Assembly (NCBI GenBank): GCA_016927735.1
Contig: JAFGMC010000001.1
Location: 1-61,327, forward strand
Direction of reading: 5' to 3'
Length of the DNA stretch: 61,327 bases
DNA from: Alphaproteobacteria bacterium
GTDB taxonomy: Bacteria; Pseudomonadota; Alphaproteobacteria; Rs-D84
Made by a program: the position numbers and the translations under genes. This document shows positions 17,121 through 26,080 of this stretch, in pieces. Below the pieces are notes generated by a model. That model saw only the letters and a program-made list of their open reading frames with translations, had not been told where the DNA came from and did no database searches. Each line of letters begins with the position of its first letter. Within the stretch, counting starts at the first letter, position 1.

Positions 17121-17993
17121 TTATTTTAATCTCTCGCAGGCTGTATCATAAAATTTACATAATAATGTTGCCATCGATTTTTCAGAACCGTAACCAACAG
17201 CACATTTATTTCTCATATTATTTTGACATACATTTTTTATACAATCTTCACGCGCCTTGTTATTTTTACATGAATCTTCGGCGGACTTTAAACCATTTTC
17301 ACGTTTTGATTGATAAGATTGTACAATATTAGAAAGTAGAGTATCTTGACCCTTAATAGCCGCGTCACGCTGGGAAATTAAATCGGTACGAATACTGCTG
17401 ATAAATGTGTCGCAACCATCAGCCTCTGCTGCGCAGGAAGAAAAGAATTTATTAAAATCAGAATCTTGTTCGCATGTAGAAAAATCAGAGGTGCAATGTT
17501 TTTTACCAGTTAAACAGATTTGCATCTCAGAACTGCAAGTATTACTATTTTTTGTTTTATTTAATGCAGAAGCCAAAGAATTCATTTCTGCACTGATACC
17601 GGCGGCCTTGCAGGATTGTTCAATTAATTTATCATAAACATTTGATACATCATCCGCGACACATCCAGAAATCTTTTTTATACATTCATCTGTTGCCCAT
17701 GCATAACGTTTACCTGGATCGGTTGGTGCAGATTTGAGTTCTGTGTCGGACAAAGTATTACGAGAAGATGTTCCAATAGATAAGCTGCGCAGACCAGCAT
17801 TTTCCGGTGCGCCCGCCTGGGATGTTCCACAAAGTTGACAACGGGTTGCAGGATTCAATCCAATATTTATACTGCATGCAGAATCTAAACATTTAATAAG
17901 ATCAGCATTAGAGCATGAAGCAGCGTTTGCTGAAAAAAAACCAGCGGACGCAAAACATATTGCAGTTATAAATAATTCTATGCTTTTCTTCAT
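17121..17993 (-). CDS. small exported Cys-rich protein
   Basis: The 290-residue product starts with a signal peptide (MKKSIELFITAICFASAGFF, cleavage after ANA). About 20 cysteines follow, including CLDSAC early, CQLCG, and the module CSSEMQICLTGKKHCTSDF-STC near residues 157-178, which matches the C-x6-C-x6-C-x3-F-x2-C repeat of the giants. It is the first gene of the three-gene minus-strand operon; AAAGAGAGAA precedes the ATG. It resembles a short member of the same exported family. Function unknown. Confidence 0.7.
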   Translation of the reverse strand: MKKSIELFITAICFASAGFFSANAASCSNADLIKCLDSACSINIGLNPATRCQLCGTSQAGAPENAGLRSLSIGTSSRNTLSDTELKSAPTDPGKRYAWATDECIKKISGCVADDVSNVYDKLIEQSCKAAGISAEMNSLASALNKTKNSNTCSSEMQICLTGKKHCTSDFSTCEQDSDFNKFFSSCAAEADGCDTFISSIRTDLISQRDAAIKGQDTLLSNIVQSYQSKRENGLKSAEDSCKNNKAREDCIKNVCQNNMRNKCAVGYGSEKSMATLLCKFYDTACERLK

Positions 17994-18051
17994 TTCTCTC
18001 TTTGTCTAATTGTATCAAAAAATGGGGGGCAGGGCAAAGAGAAAAACATAT

Positions 18052-18960
18052 TTATATAAAATAAATATAAATTACCAGCAGTGATAAATAAATAATACCT
18101 GTCAGCTTTGATATCTTTTTAAAGTGTGATAATTGCCAACATAAAAGTGCAGTTGCGCCAACCATTACCCAAATATCCAATGAAAGTGTATATTTTGAAA
18201 CAGTTAATGGTGACATAAATGATGCGCCTGCAACAGCCAGAGATATGTTTGCAATATTAGACCCCAGAATATTCCCAAGAATAATTCCACTATGTTTTCT
18301 TATAGATGCGATTATTGTGACCAATAATTCTGGAACAGAAGTTCCAGGTGCAACAATTAAAATTCCCATAATTCGTTCATTCAAACTGTAATTCAAGGCA
18401 ATTGTTTCCAGCGCACTCATAAAATATTTGCTGCCGAAATAAAGCCCGAGTATACCGGCAATTAATGGTATAAGAATCTTTTTTATATGAATATATTCAG
18501 GCTTGTTTTTCTTTAATGTATTAATATTTTTTATACGATATGCAATTATATATGCCAGAAAAATAGAAAATAAAACCATTCCATCAATTCTGGATATTGT
18601 TCCATCAATAACTGTCCACATCATTGCGGTTGCCGCCAAAAAGACAAAATATAGTTCTAATTTTCTTTTATGATAATCAATTGTAATTGGGTGCAGTAAA
18701 ACACCAATAGCAAAAATACCGAGAATTAAAAAAATGTTTGAACCAATCGCATTACTGATTGCCAGTGAACCATAACCTTTTGCGCTGGATAGTATTGAAA
18801 CAATAATTTCAGGCGCGGTTGTTCCAATTCCTATTATAACAACTGATACTATGAATTCAGAAATACCAATTCTACGTGCCAGCCGACTGCACCCTTTTAC
18901 CAGCCAATCGGCGCCAAAAACCATAGTAATTAAACCAATAAAAAGAATAAGCCAAGACAT
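18052..18960 (-). CDS. calcium/sodium antiporter, YrbG-like (CaCA family)
   Basis: The 302-residue inner-membrane protein has about ten TM segments and the two alpha repeats of Ca2+:cation antiporters: GIGTTAPEIIVSILSSAKG with NAIGSNIFLILG in the first half, and VAPGTSVPELLVTIIASIRK with NILGSNIANISL in the second. These acidic and polar residues bind the cation. Length fits the bacterial YrbG/CaxA group. The ATG has no Shine-Dalgarno; TATAAT lies 7 bases upstream, so the mRNA is probably leaderless. It follows no obvious operon partner. Confidence 0.9.
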   Translation of the reverse strand: MSWLILFIGLITMVFGADWLVKGCSRLARRIGISEFIVSVVIIGIGTTAPEIIVSILSSAKGYGSLAISNAIGSNIFLILGIFAIGVLLHPITIDYHKRKLELYFVFLAATAMMWTVIDGTISRIDGMVLFSIFLAYIIAYRIKNINTLKKNKPEYIHIKKILIPLIAGILGLYFGSKYFMSALETIALNYSLNERIMGILIVAPGTSVPELLVTIIASIRKHSGIILGNILGSNIANISLAVAGASFMSPLTVSKYTLSLDIWVMVGATALLCWQLSHFKKISKLTGIIYLSLLVIYIYFI

Positions 18961-18967
18961 GAATTTG

Positions 18968-18996
18968 ATTATATCATATTTAAAAATATTTTCTAA
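18968..18996 (-). promoter_or_regulatory. promoter with -10 box 7 bases before the start codon
   Basis: On the minus strand TTAGAA (18996-18991), a 17-base spacer and perfect TATAAT (18973-18968) precede the antiporter ATG at 18960. The -35 is weak. The layout implies a leaderless transcript. Confidence 0.5.
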
Positions 18997-19045
18997 GTAG
19001 ATACAATTCTTAGATTTTAATATAAATCTGTAATTTGATAATTGT

Positions 19046-19067
19046 TTTTTGTCTGGACAGACAAAAA
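19046..19067. promoter_or_regulatory. 22-bp perfect palindrome in a divergent promoter region
   Basis: TTTTTGTCTG-GA-CAGACAAAAA is a perfect inverted repeat of 10 bases with a 2-base centre, lying between the antiporter and the autotransporter-like gene, 38 bases before the latter's ATG. It overlaps where a -35 box would sit, which suggests an operator for a dimeric regulator. Confidence 0.5.
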
Positions 19068-19104
19068 CGTTTTATGGTAAAATCCATGGTAAGAGAGAAT
19101 TTTA

Positions 19105-22100
19105 ATGAAGTATATCAAGATTTTTTTGTTTGCATGTTTTTTTGCACCTTCGTCTTTGTTTGCAGCGAATGATTTTCAAGTTGCAGCACAATTATTATCA
19201 GCCGCAAAAAATGCGGATATCCAACAGGTTCAAGCGCTGGTAAATAATGGCGCAAATATTAATTATATTGATAATACAGGTTTGTCTGTTGTTTGTACTG
19301 CTTTGATGAATAATGATGTTCGCGCGGCGCAAATTCTTCAAATGTATGGTGCAGATGCGTCAAAATGTGATATGCAAATTAAGAGATATAATCAAAAATT
19401 ACCCAAAGAGCAATCTGGGGGTTTGTTTAGCGGGCTGTCCTCTGCCCAAAGCATAGCATTAGCGGCGGCGGGAGCCGCCGTTGTTGTTGGCGGTTTATTT
19501 TTCCTGACAGATATGTTAGATGCTGGTAATACAAATACTACATCTACTACGGATGGGACCAGACCTGGTGGTGATACCACGGATCCAACAACCGCAACAG
19601 CTGCTTTTGTTTTGCCGTATGGACCGGCTATGCCTAATGCTACTTCTGAGACGGCTAATTATATAACAAACCTTAATTATTACAGTCCTTCGGCAGATGG
19701 TATTTTAAAAGACAATTTTGCTTTGATGACAAATACCTATGCACAAAATTATTTATTAATGATGCATGGTTATTCACCGCTTGCACGTGGTTATATGGGA
19801 ATGCGAACATTACGTGATACAACAACACGTGCACCAATCAGTTTGGCTGGAAATAATTTGGGGTCTGAACCGGTTTTGGGTGCACGCCCAACCAATGTTG
19901 CGCTGATTACAACAAATGGTATAAACGCAACATCAAAACCAGCTGGCGAAATTTCTGAAACAGGTTCTTCATTAGATGACAAGTTGTTGTTGTGGACAAC
20001 AACAAATGTAAATGGTACTGCGGCCAGTGGTGCCAGCAACGATATGATATCCAGTAAATATTATAATAATAAAATTGTTCGTGGGGCTGATAACAACTCA
20101 TTAATTGATGATTCAACAGAAGAGGATTCTGTGTCTTTAAGTTTATATGATTTATCTGGATATGGAACTGTTATTAATAATACATTTTCGACTGAATTAG
20201 ATGATTTGTTGGCAAAGGTTGTTGGTGGAAAAGATACAGGATACACAACAGCTGATTATGTTGGATTTATGCCAAATGGTCAAATGACAATTTTCAGAAC
20301 TGGTGGTGGTGTGGGGATGAAAACCGGATCTGGTGCGGTATCTGGAACATATACTGACGAAGGTGATGGTGTGTGGGGTACAGGGGATACTCTGGACTTA
20401 TTTGGTCATACTTTGATTGTAACTGTTGATTCAACAGGTTTGGGATTTACTGCAACAGATGGTACAAATACATATAACGGGTATCGCGGAACTGATGGTT
20501 TAGTGTATTTTGATAGTGATGATGATGCAGCCGCAGACCAGGCCTATACAATTGAAACCGGTGGCGATTTAATATTGTCAAAAGAATTGGGTGCAATGGA
20601 TTATCTTAATTACAAGGCACTTTATACAGCTGGGCTTTTATGGGCAACAGGGGATTTGTCAAATGGTCGTTCAAAACCAGATATTGTCGCAAATGCTTCA
20701 GTAATTGATCCTTTACATGAACGTGATGCCGCAACAATTTTAGATATTTTATCGGTATCATCTACGGTTCGTCAAACCGCATTTATAAATTTAATTAATC
20801 AATATTATGATGTCGATACAACAGATGGTGTTGCGGGTGCAGATGCGTTACCAGGTACAGATGCTGCCAGCTTCTTTGGTGGACTGGGATCTTCATTTTC
20901 ACCAATTACAATTTTTTCGACAGGTGCTGCGGAAACAGATAGTTCTTATTCAGGAGCCACGTTGAGTGCCACTTTTGAAAACTCTGCACCATTAATATTC
21001 AGTAATTTGGAACATTTATTTATGTCTGTTGTTGCTGTTGGATTAACAGGAACCGGTACAAATGGAACAACTAGTGTTTCAAGTTATTCGCCATCTGGTA
21101 AAATAGCGTTAACCCAATGGCACGATACAGATGCGGATAAGTATTATAAATCACGTGTTTGCGGTATTGGCGGCAGTGGTGCAAATGGTATAGATCCTTG
21201 GTGTTTTTCGGCGGCTGGTGTGACGGATGAATTGGCAGTGGCCAGTATGGCCGGTGCAGTGGGTGTAATAAAATCTGCATTTGATTATTTGAATAATAAA
21301 CAATTATTCGCTTTGTTGGCATTGACATCTGATGGTCCATACCTTGCAACGAATACATCTGGAACCGCAATAACAGATACTGAATTAACATCTTATTTAA
21401 AAGCAATGTATCAAATGCCAGAAGAGTATCAGTACAGATGGGAATTTGGCAGTGAAGATTATTTGGATGTATTCAAAGAAGTTTTCGGATACGGATTAAT
21501 TAATCTGGAACGTGCAACAAAACCGGGCAGCAAGATTTATTATTATGATGGTACCAATATAGTATCTACCAGTGGTGATGCATATTGGCGTTCAGCTTCG
21601 AGTACTATTTTCCGATCATCAATTATATTTAATCCACGAACTTCATCAATCAGTGCACCGTTTTACGATGTTTTAACCAGTGTTGATGGAACATTGTCTT
21701 TGCCACGTATTTGGGAAAATGAATTTACACTGGGGACAACTGATATTCGTTCATTATATATGGGTGATATTCTGGGTGAATTCAAAGTTAATAAAGATGA
21801 AACACAAAAATTTAAAACAGGAAATATGACATTTGAAATGGCTGTATCTGAAAAACCTTATGCTGATAATATGGGTGGATTAGATAATTTACAGTTTGGA
21901 TATGATGTTGGTAATTTCGAATTAAGCGCGGGCTATCAAGGATATTTTACAGATGGTGTATCCAGATTTGATGGAACTGCTAATCCTGTTTTATCTTTGG
22001 CTTCGCATACTGTTTCGTCCAGTGCAAAATATAAATTTGGTAATTGGTCATTTGGTGCACGTGGATTTTCTGGAAGTATAACCGATGAATCATTATTAGA

Positions 22101-22758
22101 AAATGATCCAACTGTGACGAATCAATATCAACCTGCAAATTTAGGATTGATACAAGGTGCTGAATCAAATGTTACATGGGGTAGTGGAAAATTTGCAATT
22201 ACATCGTCAATTGGTACCGCACATGAAACAGATACTGTTTTGGGTGCACAAACTGGTGGATTATTGGGTTTGGGACAGGGTGATACAACTTATATTGATA
22301 CAGTCGCAACATATGCGCCGGTCAAAGATATAAATTTCTCTTTGCGTTCTACATTTGCAACTACACATGCAAACCCTACTGGTGAATATATATTGGGCAT
22401 GTCGGATATAGAATCCAATGCATTTTCAATTGGTGTTGATGCTGGTAAATTTTCATTTGCGATTGCGGCCCCGTTAACAATAACTTCTGGTGATATGCAA
22501 TATGCATATGCTGATTATGAAACTGTTGAAAACGCAGATGGAAATTTTGATTTGATTGTAAATGATACACATATAGAAGATTTGAATTTGTCACCAGAAA
22601 ATCGTGAAATTCGCTTTTCGGGTGCGTATCGTGTAAAACTGGGAACATTTACAGATGGCGCTTTTGGATTTATGTATCGTGTTAACCCAAATAATATCAG
22701 CGAGTTTGGAAATGAATCAATATTTATGATGAAGTTTACGCATAAGGTTGGAATATAA
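19105..22758 (+). CDS. autotransporter-like exported protein with N-terminal ankyrin region
   Basis: The 1217-residue product starts with a signal peptide (MKYIKIFLFACFFAPSSLFA). Residues 25-90 look like two or three ankyrin repeats (LVNNGANINYIDNTGLSVVC; LQMYGADASKC). A hydrophobic segment lies near 115-137. The central region to about 800 resembles a subtilase-type autotransporter passenger: VASMAGAVGVIKSAF near 712 sits where GTSMAAPHVSGA is expected and FGYGLINLERATKPG near 794 matches the end of such domains. I find no HGTxVA motif, so proteolytic activity is doubtful. From about 880 alternating beta segments run to a barrel-like C-terminus (MMKFTHKVGI). Surface location inferred. Confidence 0.68.
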   Translation: MKYIKIFLFACFFAPSSLFAANDFQVAAQLLSAAKNADIQQVQALVNNGANINYIDNTGLSVVCTALMNNDVRAAQILQMYGADASKCDMQIKRYNQKLPKEQSGGLFSGLSSAQSIALAAAGAAVVVGGLFFLTDMLDAGNTNTTSTTDGTRPGGDTTDPTTATAAFVLPYGPAMPNATSETANYITNLNYYSPSADGILKDNFALMTNTYAQNYLLMMHGYSPLARGYMGMRTLRDTTTRAPISLAGNNLGSEPVLGARPTNVALITTNGINATSKPAGEISETGSSLDDKLLLWTTTNVNGTAASGASNDMISSKYYNNKIVRGADNNSLIDDSTEEDSVSLSLYDLSGYGTVINNTFSTELDDLLAKVVGGKDTGYTTADYVGFMPNGQMTIFRTGGGVGMKTGSGAVSGTYTDEGDGVWGTGDTLDLFGHTLIVTVDSTGLGFTATDGTNTYNGYRGTDGLVYFDSDDDAAADQAYTIETGGDLILSKELGAMDYLNYKALYTAGLLWATGDLSNGRSKPDIVANASVIDPLHERDAATILDILSVSSTVRQTAFINLINQYYDVDTTDGVAGADALPGTDAASFFGGLGSSFSPITIFSTGAAETDSSYSGATLSATFENSAPLIFSNLEHLFMSVVAVGLTGTGTNGTTSVSSYSPSGKIALTQWHDTDADKYYKSRVCGIGGSGANGIDPWCFSAAGVTDELAVASMAGAVGVIKSAFDYLNNKQLFALLALTSDGPYLATNTSGTAITDTELTSYLKAMYQMPEEYQYRWEFGSEDYLDVFKEVFGYGLINLERATKPGSKIYYYDGTNIVSTSGDAYWRSASSTIFRSSIIFNPRTSSISAPFYDVLTSVDGTLSLPRIWENEFTLGTTDIRSLYMGDILGEFKVNKDETQKFKTGNMTFEMAVSEKPYADNMGGLDNLQFGYDVGNFELSAGYQGYFTDGVSRFDGTANPVLSLASHTVSSSAKYKFGNWSFGARGFSGSITDESLLENDPTVTNQYQPANLGLIQGAESNVTWGSGKFAITSSIGTAHETDTVLGAQTGGLLGLGQGDTTYIDTVATYAPVKDINFSLRSTFATTHANPTGEYILGMSDIESNAFSIGVDAGKFSFAIAAPLTITSGDMQYAYADYETVENADGNFDLIVNDTHIEDLNLSPENREIRFSGAYRVKLGTFTDGAFGFMYRVNPNNISEFGNESIFMMKFTHKVGI

Positions 22759-22759
22759 A

Positions 22760-22786
22760 AAAAATCGCTTATTACGCGATTTTTAT
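22760..22786. terminator. intrinsic terminator
   Basis: AAAATCGC (22761-22768) pairs with GCGATTTT (22776-22783) around a 7-base loop. It follows the autotransporter-like gene directly and abuts the convergent gene ending at 22783. Confidence 0.75.
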
Positions 22787-23205
22787 TTAGAATTTCTAAC
22801 ACTTGTTAAATTAAATCTTGTAAATTTAAAGTCAGAAAAAAACTTTTTAAATTTATTCAAAGCATCAAATAAATTTATATCAAAAGAATTATGCTCTCCG
22901 TTTTCTTTATCAATAATATCATATTCTTTTTTAAATTTTTCCCACCATTTTTTTGCAAATTCAGGTGTGACATATTCTGTTGTTCTATTATGTATGTGAA
23001 ATTGGGTTCCTGAATATTTTTCGTTTTCTTTGACAGTGTTTTTGTTTTTTGTGAATTTAGCGAGCCATTTATCTTCATCGTATAACCCGTAACTTTCAGT
23101 ATCTGGCATCTCTTCTTTTGCCAGACCACTTTCATGTATAATAATTTTACTGCCATTCAAACCATTAATTTTTATCGGGAACTTAACTTTTGTATTTGTA
23201 GACAT
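22783..23205 (-). CDS. hypothetical cytoplasmic protein
   Basis: The start is placed at ATG 23205 (MSTNTKVKFPIKINGLNGSK); the frame is open further upstream, but that part reads as untranslated hydrophobic sequence. The product of 140 residues has no signal peptide or TM segment. It is rich in Lys, Asn and Phe, with a conserved-looking core HIHNRTTEYVTPEFAKKWWE. I do not recognise a family. There is only a weak Shine-Dalgarno (CAGGT). It lies 86 bases downstream of grpE on the same strand and could be cotranscribed with tpiA-grpE. Confidence 0.55.
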   Translation of the reverse strand: MSTNTKVKFPIKINGLNGSKIIIHESGLAKEEMPDTESYGLYDEDKWLAKFTKNKNTVKENEKYSGTQFHIHNRTTEYVTPEFAKKWWEKFKKEYDIIDKENGEHNSFDINLFDALNKFKKFFSDFKFTRFNLTSVRNSK

Positions 23206-23291
23206 TTTCAATACCTGTGTATTAATTGTTTTAAGTAATATAATACAAATATAAATATTGTCAATAAGTAAATTATGGATAAAACACAAGA

Positions 23292-23816
23292 TTACTTACA
23301 AACAATAACCATTGCAGGACGCATAACAGTATCCCCAAACATATATCCAGGTTGTATTTCACCAACAATTGTATTTGGAATTGTTTTTGTCGAACAAGGT
23401 TCATCTGATTTTGGTGTATCAACTACTTGTATTGCGTTATGGAATAAAGGGTTCAATTGCTGACCAACTGTTTCTATTTTTGTTATACCAATCTTTGTCA
23501 ATGTAGATTCCAATGTTTTGGCAATTGATATAATACCTTCATCTTCTGGTGCGTGTGAAACGGCTGCGGTGATTGCATCCATAACTGGTAGAAATTTTTC
23601 TGCTACGGATATCGCACGATTACGAACAGCGGATTCTGTATCCAATGCTGCGCGCCGACGTGTATTTTCCAGTTCTGCTGCCAAACGCAAGTATTTATCG
23701 TTTAATTCCAAAATCTGGACAGTCAAAGATTCAACTTCTGAATCTTTTTTTTGTTCGGTTTCCATAGTCTTTATTTCTTCTGCATTTTGATTTTCAATAA
23801 TTTCTTTTTCTTCCAT
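23292..23816 (-). CDS. grpE: nucleotide exchange factor GrpE
   Basis: GrpE releases ADP from DnaK in the Hsp70 cycle. The 174-residue product has a Glu-rich N-terminus, the long coiled-coil helix with ELNDKYLRLAAELENTRRRA near residues 38-57, and the C-terminal beta domain with LNPLFHNAIQVVDTP and VGEIQPGYMFGDTVMRPAMV, which match the GrpE signature. It lies 30 bases after tpiA on the same strand, so the two are likely cotranscribed; the start has only a weak Shine-Dalgarno. Confidence 0.95.
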   Translation of the reverse strand: MEEKEIIENQNAEEIKTMETEQKKDSEVESLTVQILELNDKYLRLAAELENTRRRAALDTESAVRNRAISVAEKFLPVMDAITAAVSHAPEDEGIISIAKTLESTLTKIGITKIETVGQQLNPLFHNAIQVVDTPKSDEPCSTKTIPNTIVGEIQPGYMFGDTVMRPAMVIVCK

Positions 23817-23846
23817 ATTAATACCACTTAAATTTATTAAATAATT

Positions 23847-24548
23847 TTACACGCTTTCTATTATAGGTAAAAAATTATCAGGTTTCAAGGATGCCCCACC
23901 AACTAATACACCATCTACATTTGGAATTGACATTATTTCGGCAGCATTGCTTCCATTTACACTGGCACCGTATAATATGGGTGTCCCCGTCAGACCCATA
24001 TTTTCCAATATATTTGCAATAAATGTATGTGTTTTGCTGATTTCATCTATTGTTGGTGTCAGATCGGCGCCAATTGCCCAACGGGGTTCATATGCAACAA
24101 TTACATCGGCTTTTACATCAGCAGGTATGGATTCGCGCAGACCAGATTCAATAATTTTCATTGTTTTACCAGCTTGCTTTTCTTCCATGGTTTCACCAAT
24201 ACAAATAATTGGTATCAATCCTGATTCAATTGCGCATTTTGCCTTTTGTTTAACGGTATCATTTGTTTCAGAATGATATTGGCGACGTTCACTGTGTCCA
24301 ACGATTACATATTCTGCATTGGCATCCATCAACATTTTTGCAGATACTTCCCCAGTATATGCACCATTTTCATGACTGCTGACATCTTGTGCACCGATTG
24401 AAATTTTATCAGATTTTTTACCCAACATTGTAAAAGGTACACAAATTATAACTTTGTTTTTTGTATTGATTGATTGCATTGCATTAATCATTATTTCTAA
24501 TTCTGCAACGGAACCATTCATTTTCCAATTCCCGGTAATAATTTTCAT
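23847..24548 (-). CDS. tpiA: triosephosphate isomerase
   Basis: TpiA interconverts dihydroxyacetone phosphate and glyceraldehyde 3-phosphate in glycolysis. The 233-residue TIM barrel keeps the catalytic Lys9 (GNWKMNG), electrophilic His85 (VGHSERR) and base Glu154 (AYEPRWAIG), and the phosphate-binding ends ILYGASVN and GVLVGGASL. It is slightly shorter than the usual 250. The loop after the Glu reads YEPRWAIGADL where YEPVWAIGTG is usual. AGAGGATAAAATCAA before the ATG is the Shine-Dalgarno. It is divergent from the SurA-domain foldase gene, a neighbourhood common in Alphaproteobacteria. Confidence 0.95.
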   Translation of the reverse strand: MKIITGNWKMNGSVAELEIMINAMQSINTKNKVIICVPFTMLGKKSDKISIGAQDVSSHENGAYTGEVSAKMLMDANAEYVIVGHSERRQYHSETNDTVKQKAKCAIESGLIPIICIGETMEEKQAGKTMKIIESGLRESIPADVKADVIVAYEPRWAIGADLTPTIDEISKTHTFIANILENMGLTGTPILYGASVNGSNAAEIMSIPNVDGVLVGGASLKPDNFLPIIESV

Positions 24549-24596
24549 TTGATTTTATCCTCTGTGTTTTGCTAGGATATCCCAAAAGGAATTATA

Positions 24597-26015
24597 ATGC
24601 TAGAATATTTACGCGATATGTCCGGTAAGCCGGTTGCAAAGATTTTGATTGGAATTTTAATGTTCTCATTTGTGGGTTGGGGTGTGGCCGAATGGGTTTT
24701 GAGTAACACTTCTCGTGAGGGTACTCTTATAAAAGTTGGTGATACAGTAATAACCCCGGGGCAGTTTAATAATGAAAAAACCAGGGAAATGGCCAGATTG
24801 TCAAGACCAGAACAAAAAAGAATTTATACAGAACCAGAATACGCAAACGCTTTTTTGGAAAATGTTATAAAAGATTTAACAAATAATGCGATGGTTGAAA
24901 ATCGTGCAGCAGATTTGGGTTTTATTGTTACAGACAAACGTGTAATACATGAAATTCGTATGTTCCCAGAATTTAAAGACAAAAAAGGTGCTTTTTCACC
25001 GGAATTATTTATGAGACTTTTGGATGGTTCTGGATTCACAGAAGAACAATTTGCTGATTATCTTCGCAGTCAGATTTTGCGTTCAATGGTTTTAGGCTCT
25101 ATGTCTGTTCCAGTGAAAGTACCTGATTTTGAGGTCAAGGTTGCATATAATGCGCGCTATGGTGAAAAAGTAATTGATTATACCGAAGTAAAATTCAGTG
25201 ATTTTAAAATCGAAAATCCAACCGAAAAAAGTTTACGTGAATTTTATAATAATAACCCAAAAATGATTCCAGAATCCAGGGTGGTATCGTATGTACTGGT
25301 TCCTGCAAAAATGGATAAACCGGATAGTTATGATGCTGGATATACAAATGCTCAGAAACTAGAGGATGAAATTATTTCTGGTGAATCAATGGCTGCGGCG
25401 GCGAAAAAAGTAAATGCAAAATTTGTTTTATTACCATCATTTTCCAAGGAAAAAAGACCAACAAATCAATTGCTGACCGATTCAATTGTTTCAAAAATAT
25501 TTTCTATGGAGCAGGGTCTAGAAAGTGAAATTATGGAAACAAAACAAGGTTTTGTTATTATGCGTGTTGAAAAAATTAATTCCGAATATGCTGCAGATTT
25601 TAAATCTGTAAAGGATAGTCTGGTTTCATCATGGAAAGCAGAAGAACAGAAGAAAAAAGCATATTTGAAAGCTAATGATTTATTAATAACTTTGAATAAA
25701 ACAAAGGTTTTAAAAGATAAGAAAACAACAACAATTTCCCGCATGAAAGGTGCACCAACAGATGTTCTTGTTGCTGCATACTCAACTGGTGCAGTAAATA
25801 ATGCAATAGTCCCAAGCAAAAATGCTTTTTATGTATTACATATTGTAAAAGAAATTGAACCAAAGGTTGATAACGCAAAAATGGCAACTATGCGAAAAGA
25901 AATACAAAGTATAAAAACTCGCCAAGTTTTGGCTGACTATAATGCATTCTTGATACGCGAATATCCAGTAAAGGTTAATGAAAAAGCATTCCAAAAATTA
26001 TTTGGCAGAAAATAA
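24597..26015 (+). CDS. PpiD/SurA-like periplasmic peptidyl-prolyl isomerase
   Basis: The 472-residue product is anchored by one N-terminal TM helix (about residues 15-37, ILIGILMFSFVGWGVAEWVL) with the rest periplasmic. A SurA_N-type chaperone domain follows (VGDTVITPGQFNNEKTREM near 49-67; FVTDKRVIHEIR-like helix; GFTEEQFADYLRSQILRSMV), then a rotamase-like domain with ETKQGFVIMRVEKI near 315-328. This layout matches PpiD, which assists folding of proteins leaving SecYEG; it is shorter than the 620-residue enterobacterial PpiD. AAAAGGAATTATA precedes the ATG. Its clients could include the many exported proteins here. Confidence 0.85.
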   Translation: MLEYLRDMSGKPVAKILIGILMFSFVGWGVAEWVLSNTSREGTLIKVGDTVITPGQFNNEKTREMARLSRPEQKRIYTEPEYANAFLENVIKDLTNNAMVENRAADLGFIVTDKRVIHEIRMFPEFKDKKGAFSPELFMRLLDGSGFTEEQFADYLRSQILRSMVLGSMSVPVKVPDFEVKVAYNARYGEKVIDYTEVKFSDFKIENPTEKSLREFYNNNPKMIPESRVVSYVLVPAKMDKPDSYDAGYTNAQKLEDEIISGESMAAAAKKVNAKFVLLPSFSKEKRPTNQLLTDSIVSKIFSMEQGLESEIMETKQGFVIMRVEKINSEYAADFKSVKDSLVSSWKAEEQKKKAYLKANDLLITLNKTKVLKDKKTTTISRMKGAPTDVLVAAYSTGAVNNAIVPSKNAFYVLHIVKEIEPKVDNAKMATMRKEIQSIKTRQVLADYNAFLIREYPVKVNEKAFQKLFGRK

Positions 26016-26046
26016 AAAATATACAAATCATATAATAAATAAAAAA

Positions 26047-26072
26047 TTGCGGGGAAATCCCGCTTTTTTTTA
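26047..26072. terminator. intrinsic terminator after the PpiD-like gene
   Basis: GCGGG (26049-26053) pairs with CCCGC (26059-26063) around GAAAT, followed by eight T. It lies between convergent genes. Confidence 0.8.
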
Positions 26073-26080
26073 TAATTTAA

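Noticed and set aside
17998-18040. CTCTTTG/CAAAGAG inverted repeat as terminator after the first gene of the Cys-rich operon
   Set aside because: It lies upstream of that gene (minus strand), the loop is about 30 bases and no clean T-run follows.
19105-22758. Active subtilisin-like protease
   Set aside because: No HGTxVA or clear catalytic Asp segment was found; only the Ser region is vaguely similar.
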